From contig JAOAAR010000143.1 of NCBI GenBank assembly GCA_026418755.1, positions 1 through 5,689 on the forward strand: DNA of 5,689 nucleotides, given 5' to 3'. This stretch comes from Planctomycetota bacterium (GTDB taxonomy: Bacteria; Planctomycetota; SKW154). Below the pieces are notes generated by a model that saw only the letters and a program-made list of their open reading frames with translations, did no database searches and was not told the origin of the DNA. Shown here piece by piece: positions 1 through 5,468 of the stretch (position 1 is its first letter; each line of letters opens with the position of its first letter). A program made the translations under genes and the position numbers.

Positions 1-2224
1 GCTCTATCGTCATAACTGAACTGCCGCCAAGCATCCCCTCTTCCTTAACTTTCATCGGACGGAGTCTTAATCCTTTCACAGGTGCACCCGATACCGCCTC
101 TACAACCGTTAAAGCATCAGACGGTAGGGAATCACTCATCCGCTCACTGAACCCAACTCCTCCCGAAAATGGCCAATTAACATTCCACCGCATATCAATG
201 TCTTTTGAGCCATCAGCAGGCAAGACCCATACAACGGAAGGCGCTGTAGTGTCTGCACTCACCGTAAATGTTGAGGTGAATGCAGAGGTTGGTCCTTTAT
301 TACCTGCAAGGTCTTCAATAGAATCTTTCTTAAGATTCACAGTTACCGTCCCGCTCAAGTTCCTATTCGGATACAAGGCAAGTCTTGTAAATCCTTCATC
401 AGGATACATCTCCCATTGATATGAAACACCGCCCGAACCATCTGTAATTGTCAGGTCGCTTGTCGAGAAACTTTCGGGATTTATCACTTCAGAAAACACA
501 AGATGAATCAACCTGCGTGGCATAATCCCGGTTGCACTGTTTGCAGGTAGAATGTCAACTACGGCAGGCGGATTCGTATCATTCGCAGGATTCTGCTTCG
601 TATAAATAATCCATTCCTTGTCTTCTTCTATCGGCAATCCCCCACTGTCATTTCCAAACACCCTAATCGTATAATTCCTGCCTTCCTGTAAATAAGAGGA
701 AAAGTTTAATGTCAGTTCGATGTCATTGTCATCTGCTACACGATTCACATAACACGCACCGCTGAGCCCTGAGTTGTTTTGTTCCCAAAAGGAATACCAT
801 CCACTGTCGCCCCAATATCCGCCATATGCGACAAGTTGGGTCCTTGCAGAGTCCTTATACAAGTATAAATATCTTGGCCACGACGACGCATAGTAAGTAA
901 CATAAAGTTTGCCATCAGGGTCGGTGTTGTAACCTTTAATCACATTGTTGAACCCCCAGTTGCTAAACTGGTTTTTATCATCGTTCGCTTCACTCCAACC
1001 ACCATTGTAATAAATAAGTCCTGCTACAAGTGTTCTTCTGGTGTTTGGGTCAAGCCAGACAGCCGGAAGTCCCCACGAATTTCCTGTTGTATTATCTGTT
1101 ATATTTACACCTGCCCCACACCCCATATGCTCACTGAACTTAATGGTAGCGAGTCCCGGGTTGAATGCGTCAAGGACTGCATTTTTATCGGGGTCGCGGG
1201 AGACGATTGTCGGCGGTGTGCAATCCCTCGTCTGGAAGGTATAGTTGAGAGAACCACTAAATAAATTGCCTGCTCGGTCAGTCACATTCACATTATTTAA
1301 AAAGACTTTATAAGTCTGATTATCTACCAGATAACCGTCTGGGGCGAAAATACATAACTCTTCTTCTTGCCAGAAACCTGTTCTCCAATAGAACTTCCCG
1401 CTTACAGGTGTCGTTGTCCCCATTCTTATGAGTCTGAAGTTGTTCTCAACAGATGCTCTGTCCATGGGTCCGCCGCGGAAAACTATGAGGATGTTTGCCC
1501 CCGTTGGAACATTATATCCTTGACTTGGCCAGCATTTATCTATCCAAGGATGGTTGTTGTCAACATAAAGTGTAATAATCGTCGTAGTGGTCAAGCCTAA
1601 ACTGTCGCTTGCGCGGATTGCAACGGTGTGAGCGTCATAATAATTGTCGTCGTCGTAATCTGTGCTCCAATTGAACGACCAGTTAGTGGTTCCACTTGCT
1701 AACTCCCAACTGCCGTTGTCAATACGGACTTCAACAGATGAGACTATGCCGCCGTTGGGGTCTGTTGCTGTTCCGGAAATCGTGACAATCGTGCCGCCTT
1801 TAACATAGTCTACATTCTCGTGTGAAGTGACCGTAAGAATCGGCGCAGTGTTGTCAACTGTAACAGTAATGGTCGTTGATGTGCCGGTGTTACCTGATAA
1901 GTCGGTCGCACGTGCTTGAATTGTGTGTGCGCCATCGCTGACAGAAGCCGTATTCCAAGTAAACAACCAAGATGTTGTTCCTGAAGCAAGTTGCCAGTTG
2001 CCAGTGTCAATCTTTACTTCGACTTGTGCAACGCCGCTTCTTAGGTCTGACGATAAACCTGCGATAGTGACCGTGCCGCTCACCCGCGCGCCGTTCGCAG
2101 GCGTACTGATAAGGACAGAAGGCACCTCCTTGTCCTCGACTACAAGTTTCCGCTGCTCACAGCCAACGAGTGGAAGCACCGTCAGAATCACCAGAAAACA
2201 CACCCACAGATGCCACTTTCTCAT
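1..2224 (-). CDS. Surface/periplasmic lipoprotein with repeated Ig-like and Big_5-type domains (3' end outside window)
   Basis: Reading leftward from the ATG at 2224, the frame has no stop through base 2, giving 741 residues; the end lies beyond the window. The N-terminus MRK is followed by a hydrophobic stretch and the lipobox LVGC with Cys22, so the protein should be lipidated and exported. GGAGGG (2233-2238) sits 8 nt before the ATG. Residues 35-127 and 128-225 are two similar beta-sandwich modules sharing D-x-G-x-W-x-LASGTT-x-W-x-F-x-W and ending in VDNTAP or VDNNHP. Residues 226-334, about 335-545 and 546-661 look like Big_5/SbsA Ig-like domains (PP.IV...P, FSE/VF, D.AGN); a further one starts at 662. 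The second Big_5 unit carries a Trp/Tyr-rich insertion (about 439-500). No catalytic motif is visible in the part seen. Known proteins of this build are secreted adhesins, S-layer-like proteins or carriers of a C-terminal domain. Exact role unknown; the family-level call is confident. Confidence 0.88.
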   Translation of the reverse strand, partial: MRKWHLWVCFLVILTVLPLVGCEQRKLVVEDKEVPSVLISTPANGARVSGTVTIAGLSSDLRSGVAQVEVKIDTGNWQLASGTTSWLFTWNTASVSDGAHTIQARATDLSGNTGTSTTITVTVDNTAPILTVTSHENVDYVKGGTIVTISGTATDPNGGIVSSVEVRIDNGSWELASGTTNWSFNWSTDYDDDNYYDAHTVAIRASDSLGLTTTTIITLYVDNNHPWIDKCWPSQGYNVPTGANILIVFRGGPMDRASVENNFRLIRMGTTTPVSGKFYWRTGFWQEEELCIFAPDGYLVDNQTYKVFLNNVNVTDRAGNLFSGSLNYTFQTRDCTPPTIVSRDPDKNAVLDAFNPGLATIKFSEHMGCGAGVNITDNTTGNSWGLPAVWLDPNTRRTLVAGLIYYNGGWSEANDDKNQFSNWGFNNVIKGYNTDPDGKLYVTYYASSWPRYLYLYKDSARTQLVAYGGYWGDSGWYSFWEQNNSGLSGACYVNRVADDNDIELTLNFSSYLQEGRNYTIRVFGNDSGGLPIEEDKEWIIYTKQNPANDTNPPAVVDILPANSATGIMPRRLIHLVFSEVINPESFSTSDLTITDGSGGVSYQWEMYPDEGFTRLALYPNRNLSGTVTVNLKKDSIEDLAGNKGPTSAFTSTFTVSADTTAPSVVWVLPADGSKDIDMRWNVNWPFSGGVGFSERMSDSLPSDALTVVEAVSGAPVKGLRLRPMKVKEEGMLGGSSVMTIE

Positions 2225-2271
2225 CAAAACTTCCCTCCACTAAGAGAAACCAACAAGAGTATAAGAGAGAC

Positions 2272-2300
2272 AGTCTATAAAGAAAATAGAAGTTTGTCAA
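2272..2300 (-). promoter_or_regulatory. Putative sigma70-type promoter of the lipoprotein gene
   Basis: On the minus strand a perfect -35 box TTGACA (2300-2295) is followed after 17 bp by TAGACT (2277-2272), which matches 4 of 6 bases of TATAAT. Transcription would start near 2265, giving a leader of about 40 nt that contains the GGAGGG site. A second -10 candidate, TATACT (2263-2258), has 17-bp spacing to a poor -35 (TTTTCT) and could serve as an alternative start. Called by consensus matching only. Confidence 0.55.
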
Positions 2301-2344
2301 GCCAAAACCCCCTTTAAAGTCATAATGAAGTTTAAGAAAACATC

Positions 2345-2373
2345 TTGAGAATCTTGTCTTCTTGTGATACGAT
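2345..2373 (+). promoter_or_regulatory. Putative extended -10 promoter of tRNA-Arg
   Basis: TTGAGA (2345-2350) and TACGAT (2368-2373) are separated by exactly 17 bp. A TG at 2365-2366, one base before the -10 hexamer, makes it an extended -10 element. The predicted start near 2380 lies only a few bases before the mature tRNA 5' end at 2383. The promoter is divergent from that of the lipoprotein gene; the two -35 boxes are 44 bp apart, across an AT-rich spacer. Confidence 0.6.
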
Positions 2374-2382
2374 TAGGGAGAA

Positions 2383-2457
2383 GCGGTTGTAGCTCAGTCC
2401 GGATAGAGCGTCTGCCTCCGGAGCAGAAGGTCGCAGGTTCGAATCCTGCCAGCCGCA
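2383..2457 (+). tRNA. tRNA-Arg(CCG): tRNA-Arg, anticodon CCG
   Basis: A complete 75-nt cloverleaf. The acceptor stem GCGGTTG (2383-2389) pairs with CAGCCGC (2450-2456), with one G-T wobble. The D-arm is GCTC/GAGC around a loop containing GG. The anticodon stem TCTGC/GCAGA encloses the loop CTCCGGA, which places anticodon CCG at 2418-2420 and reads the Arg codon CGG. The variable loop is AGGTC, the T-arm GCAGG/CCTGC has the loop TTCGAAT, and the discriminator is A2457. The next bases are CTA, so CCA is not encoded and must be added by tRNA nucleotidyltransferase. No intron or mismatch is seen. It stands alone, with no second tRNA in the window. Confidence 0.97.
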
Positions 2458-2503
2458 CTATTTGAAACTTTTCACCTCCGACATCGTAACCCTATATCGG
2501 ACT

Positions 2504-2621
2504 CGTGGTTCAAAAATTTCAAATTTCTCTGCCACGCATTCCCTACGGACTATGGGGAATTCTCGACTTCGTCAAATATTTGATGAAGACAGAAACAACG
2601 CGTAAAGGCATCTTCATCAGA
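2504..2621. repeat. Cluster of inverted repeats between tRNA-Arg and the receptor gene
   Basis: The 166-base gap between the tRNA and the convergent receptor gene has no credible gene but several stems. CGTGGT (2504-2509) faces GCCACG (2531-2536). ATTCCCTA (2538-2545) faces TGGGGAAT (2553-2560) around a 7-nt loop. A 22-bp palindrome with one imperfect pair spans 2567-2588. TGATGAAGA (2581-2589) faces TCTTCATCA (2611-2619), perfect over 9 bp and extendable by two pairs. The last two share one arm and so exclude each other. No U-run follows on either strand, so this is not a classical intrinsic terminator. It may be a two-way termination zone, an mRNA 3' structure, or an extragenic repeat; the sequence alone does not decide. 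Confidence 0.6.
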
Positions 2622-2623
2622 AT

Positions 2624-4564
2624 TCAAAATCTCACAGAAAGTTGGATATTGAGCGAGCGACCGTTTGAGCGCGGAAGAGTCTCCCTGATTATGTATCTGT
2701 CGTCGAGCAGGTTTTCCAGTTTAACCATAACGAATGAGAATTTTTGAACCTCCCATTTTGCAAACAGGTCAACCACCTGTTTTTTGCCGGGGTCGTCTCT
2801 CTCTGCGCCTCTTGTATTACGCCAGTTCTCCTCCGGGGCAGATTCGCTGATATTCGCGGTCATTCCGAATTCGAGCGTATCGGAAAATTTGTAAGCGAGA
2901 GCAAAACTTCCGAAATTCGGCGAGACCGCAGGCAGTCTTTCTTTCGTCTCGACATCGCGCGGTTTCTGCGTCGTAAATGCGAGTTCAAGGTTTAAGTCTT
3001 TACGAATGGCGTAGAGTAAGCCAAATTCAAACCCTTCGATGAGCGTCTCTTTGTAGTTTTCCATTTTCCAAGTCGCTGGGTTATAAGCAATCATATCGGT
3101 TAAGTGGTTATTGAAATAAGCGACTTCAAAGCGGATTCTCTTCTGTAGCGGATAAGTAACGAACCCGAAGTCGAAGGAGCGTGAATGCTCCGCTCCAAGA
3201 GAGGGATTGCCAACCCAAGGGTCATACATTTCGGCAGGGGTTGGCGCACGGAAGCCTGTTCCGCAACTTGTGCGGAGTACAAGCCGTTCTTTGAGGACAT
3301 CAAAAACAACCCCAATCCGCGGCGATGTCTCAGAACCGTAATTCGAATAGTCATCGTAGCGGCCACCTGCACTCAAGCGGAAGTTTTTATAACCAAGAAT
3401 TGTCTGAAGATAAGTAGCGTAGAAAGAGACTGACCGGTCAGCATAACTTGAATCGAGCGAGGATGTCCAGTCGTTCCAGTAACGGGAAAAGTTCCGTGCT
3501 GAAATCTTCTGCCACTCTGCACCGAGAATCGTCTTCAACGAGAAACCTTTGTATCTGTCTGTTTCGCCAAAACCAAGTGACAGACGCGGTTCAAGCGTCA
3601 AAGAGAGAGCATCGTTCAACGCTTCAAGTTCAGGTTTCGTCGGGTCTGTGTCACCGCCGTTTATGAATGTTGAAGAATTCAAACAGAACGAACTTCTTAA
3701 CGAGAACTGAGGAGAAAACTTCTTTGTGAAAGAGCGTTCGTATTGCAAACTCCCGAGGACGGTCGTGTGTCTCTGCAGAATATTCTCATCGTTTAGGAGT
3801 CTGTATGTGAAATAATCATAATCGAAAGGAAACTCGTTTTTGCGCTCCGAAAAGCGTAATACAAATTTAAGAGAAGAAGCCTCGGGAAGAGAGAGTCTTA
3901 GTGCAGAAGCGAGAGAGTTCCGATTGAAAGAATACCTCTTGAAAGCATTAGTAGAATGGAGTGTTCCTGCAGATGCAGAGAAGGTTGCGATTCCTTCTGC
4001 TCCGGAGACTCCTGCGCGAATCCCATAAGTATCGTATCTTCCACTATCAACAACGAAGAAGGCTGTCGGCTTGCGGACATCCGTAAGTGTCTCAATGAGG
4101 AGAACACCGCCGATTGAATCAGAACCAAAAAGCGCACTCCCCGCCCCGCGCAAAACCTCTACCTTACCGATGACATACGGGTCAATATCGGCGAGGTCGA
4201 ATTGACTGCCAAGCGTTATGTCGTTAACTTTCACTCCATCGACGAGGAGAACCGTGTGGTACGGTTTTGTACCTCTGATGGACACGAAAGTTTGATAACC
4301 GAAACTACCACAATCGGAGAGCCAGACACCTGGAACGCCAGAAAGAATCTCACTTAAGCGATAAGGTTGCCACATACGGACGCTATCAGGCTTTACGGTT
4401 GTGACGAAAGAAGTGGATTCGTCTGCGCTCTCTACTGTCTTCGTGACGGTAACAGGTGGAATAAGCAACTCTTCTTCTCTCTCATCTTTTGCGTTTTTCT
4501 GCCCTTCTTGTGCAAACAGAAAAGAGAAGAAGAGCAAAACCGTTGTGAACGAACCCCATTTCAT
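2624..4564 (-). CDS. BtuB-like TonB-dependent outer-membrane receptor
   Basis: This 646-residue protein should form a 22-strand outer-membrane barrel that imports a chelated metal compound using TonB-ExbBD energy. Residues 1-18 are a signal peptide with cleavage predicted after FLFA. A TonB-box-like PPVTVTK lies at 36-42. The plug (about 48-160) shows LSEILSGVPGV, SIRGT (95-99), VLLVDGVKVND (105-115) and VEVLRGAGSALFGSDSIGGV (135-154), the same order as the plug of E. coli BtuB. The barrel carries GTGFRAPTPAEMYD (435-448), GNPSLGAEHS and, near the end, ENLLDDRY; the last residue is Phe, the usual outer-membrane assembly signal. BtuB is about 600 residues, so this is full length. The ATG at 4564 is chosen over a TTG at 4579 because GGAGGAG (4571-4577) ends 6 nt before it and the signal peptide starts there. 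It follows ABC permease and ATPase genes, which fits cobalamin, siderophore or haem uptake. The substrate is inferred, with cobalamin the leading guess. Confidence 0.92.
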   Translation of the reverse strand: MKWGSFTTVLLFFSFLFAQEGQKNAKDEREEELLIPPVTVTKTVESADESTSFVTTVKPDSVRMWQPYRLSEILSGVPGVWLSDCGSFGYQTFVSIRGTKPYHTVLLVDGVKVNDITLGSQFDLADIDPYVIGKVEVLRGAGSALFGSDSIGGVLLIETLTDVRKPTAFFVVDSGRYDTYGIRAGVSGAEGIATFSASAGTLHSTNAFKRYSFNRNSLASALRLSLPEASSLKFVLRFSERKNEFPFDYDYFTYRLLNDENILQRHTTVLGSLQYERSFTKKFSPQFSLRSSFCLNSSTFINGGDTDPTKPELEALNDALSLTLEPRLSLGFGETDRYKGFSLKTILGAEWQKISARNFSRYWNDWTSSLDSSYADRSVSFYATYLQTILGYKNFRLSAGGRYDDYSNYGSETSPRIGVVFDVLKERLVLRTSCGTGFRAPTPAEMYDPWVGNPSLGAEHSRSFDFGFVTYPLQKRIRFEVAYFNNHLTDMIAYNPATWKMENYKETLIEGFEFGLLYAIRKDLNLELAFTTQKPRDVETKERLPAVSPNFGSFALAYKFSDTLEFGMTANISESAPEENWRNTRGAERDDPGKKQVVDLFAKWEVQKFSFVMVKLENLLDDRYIIRETLPRSNGRSLNIQLSVRF

Positions 4565-4589
4565 TTTGGACTCCTCCAAAACAGTTGGA
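4564..4589 (-). promoter_or_regulatory. Hairpin over the receptor's ribosome binding site, with a competing upstream arm
   Basis: On the minus strand TTTTGGA (4581-4575) and TCCAAAA (4570-4564) form a perfect 7-bp inverted repeat with the 4-nt loop GGAG. The Shine-Dalgarno GGAGGAG spans the 5' arm and loop, and the last A of the 3' arm is the A of the start codon. Just upstream, TCCAA (4589-4585) can instead pair with TTGGA (4579-4575), which would free the GGAG and the ATG. The inverted repeats are seen directly; a regulatory effect on translation is inferred. Confidence 0.5.
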
Positions 4590-4621
4590 CAATCAGACCA
4601 GTTTCGGTTAATCTATAAGAT

Positions 4622-4697
4622 GCGGAGGCAGAGGATGAACAAACTGATAAACAAACGCCTGCGATAACACATCAGTCCTGTTCATCGAAGCCTCCGC
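4622..4697. other. Long three-segment hairpin between the ATPase and receptor genes
   Basis: GCGGAGGC (4622-4629) pairs with GCCTCCGC (4690-4697), GATGAACA (4634-4641) with TGTTCATC (4679-4686), and ACTGAT (4643-4648) with ATCAGT (4671-4676). That makes 22 Watson-Crick pairs in 76 nt, broken by a 4x3 internal loop and a 1x2 internal loop and closed by a 22-nt loop. It begins on the base after the ATPase stop codon. In the operon mRNA no U-run follows, so it is more likely a stabilising, processing or attenuating element than a plain terminator. Read on the plus strand it is followed by a T-rich tract inside the ATPase gene and would resemble a terminator of antisense transcription. No conserved riboswitch core was recognised. 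Confidence 0.6.
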
Positions 4698-5456
4698 TTA
4701 ATTTTTCTTTGGCACCACGAGGAACCCTCCATTATGCTCCACCAAACAAACCTCTACCCCATACACTACTTTAAGATTCTCCGCCGTGAGAACATCTTTT
4801 GGCCGTCCGTCCGCAATGATTCTGCCTTTACTTAAAAGTAGGATTCTGTCGGCATACAGCGCGGCAAGATTTATCTCGTGTGCGACCCAGAGTACCGCCT
4901 TCCTGTCGTTCTTTAACGAGCGAAGTATTTCCATCACTTCAATCTGATGAGCAATGTCAAGATGGGTAGTTGGCTCATCAAGAAGGAGATTTTTAGCACC
5001 CTGGGCAAGCGCCCTAGCGAGCAAGACACGCTGCCACTCGCCACCTGAAAGAGTTGCCAAATCGCGGTGTGCGAGATGTAAAGCGTTTGTATGCCTTAAA
5101 GCGTCAGTCGCCACCTTCACATCCTCTTCAGAATCGAAAGAGAAACCGGAAGAAGCCCGTCCGAGGAGCACCGTTTCAAGAACGCTCATCCGTTCGGGTT
5201 TCAACGGTGACTGTGGAACAACTGCAAGAGACTTCATCTTCTGCCAGTCTTTCAAACTCTTGATGTCTTTGCCATCAATCAATACGCTTCCATCCTGCGG
5301 TTTGATAAGCCCGATTATTATGCGTAAAAGCGTAGTTTTCCCCACAGAGTTCGGACCTGCAAGGGCAACAACTTCTCCATCACAAACATCAAAACTCACA
5401 CCGTCAAGGAGATTTTTCTCGCCGTACGAAAATCTTATGTTTTTTACCCCTATCAT
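4698..5456 (-). CDS. ABC transporter ATPase, FecE/BtuD family
   Basis: This 252-residue ATPase should power a FecCD/BtuC-type importer for cobalamin, iron-siderophore or haem on the cytoplasmic face of the inner membrane. It shows, in order, the A-loop region FSYGEK (Tyr11), Walker A GPNSVGKTT (34-42), Q-loop VVPQ (Gln82), the family stretch SVLETVLLGR (91-100), signature LSGGEWQR (136-143), Walker B NLLLDEPT (156-163), D-loop HLD, and H-loop His193 in VAHEINLA. Length is typical for the family. The ATG at 5456 is preferred to an in-frame start at 5513 because the extra 19 residues would lie inside the permease gene, match nothing in the family, and bypass the GAGGAG site (5463-5468). Its start overlaps the permease stop in TGATG, indicating coupled translation. 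The fourth Walker A residue is Ser37 where family members usually have Gly; the GxxxxGKT core is intact. The substrate cannot be read from this subunit. Confidence 0.95.
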   Translation of the reverse strand: MIGVKNIRFSYGEKNLLDGVSFDVCDGEVVALAGPNSVGKTTLLRIIIGLIKPQDGSVLIDGKDIKSLKDWQKMKSLAVVPQSPLKPERMSVLETVLLGRASSGFSFDSEEDVKVATDALRHTNALHLAHRDLATLSGGEWQRVLLARALAQGAKNLLLDEPTTHLDIAHQIEVMEILRSLKNDRKAVLWVAHEINLAALYADRILLLSKGRIIADGRPKDVLTAENLKVVYGVEVCLVEHNGGFLVVPKKN

Positions 5457-5468
5457 CAGATTCTCCTC
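5454..5468 (-). promoter_or_regulatory. TGATG stop/start overlap and Shine-Dalgarno of the ATPase gene
   Basis: The permease stop TGA (5458-5456) shares its A with the ATPase ATG (5456-5454). GAGGAG (5468-5463) lies inside the end of the permease gene, 6 nt before the ATG. This fixes the ATPase start and implies a shared mRNA with translational coupling, which suits subunits of one complex. Confidence 0.85.

Noticed and set aside
1923..2243. Plus-strand open frame of 106 codons
   Set aside because: Antisense to the start of the lipoprotein gene, including its signal peptide; no ribosome binding site or family resemblance.
2438..2460. tRNA 3' end as a phage or island attachment site
   Set aside because: No second copy of the tRNA 3' end, no integrase and no foreign gene block is present in the window.
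2458..2623. Intrinsic terminator of the tRNA or receptor transcript
   Set aside because: None of the stems is GC-rich and followed by a U-run on either strand, so the label terminator is not supported.
2505..2747. Plus-strand open frame of 80 codons starting after the tRNA
   Set aside because: It crosses the inverted-repeat patch and then runs antisense into the receptor's C-terminal strands. No Shine-Dalgarno and no recognisable product.
4565..4579. Upstream TTG start adding five residues to the receptor
   Set aside because: It would place the Shine-Dalgarno inside the coding region and put charged residues before a signal peptide that starts naturally at the ATG at 4564.
4565..4697. Cobalamin riboswitch before the receptor
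   Set aside because: The gap is only 133 bp and I could not find the conserved B12-box or core layout. The stems seen are simple hairpins.
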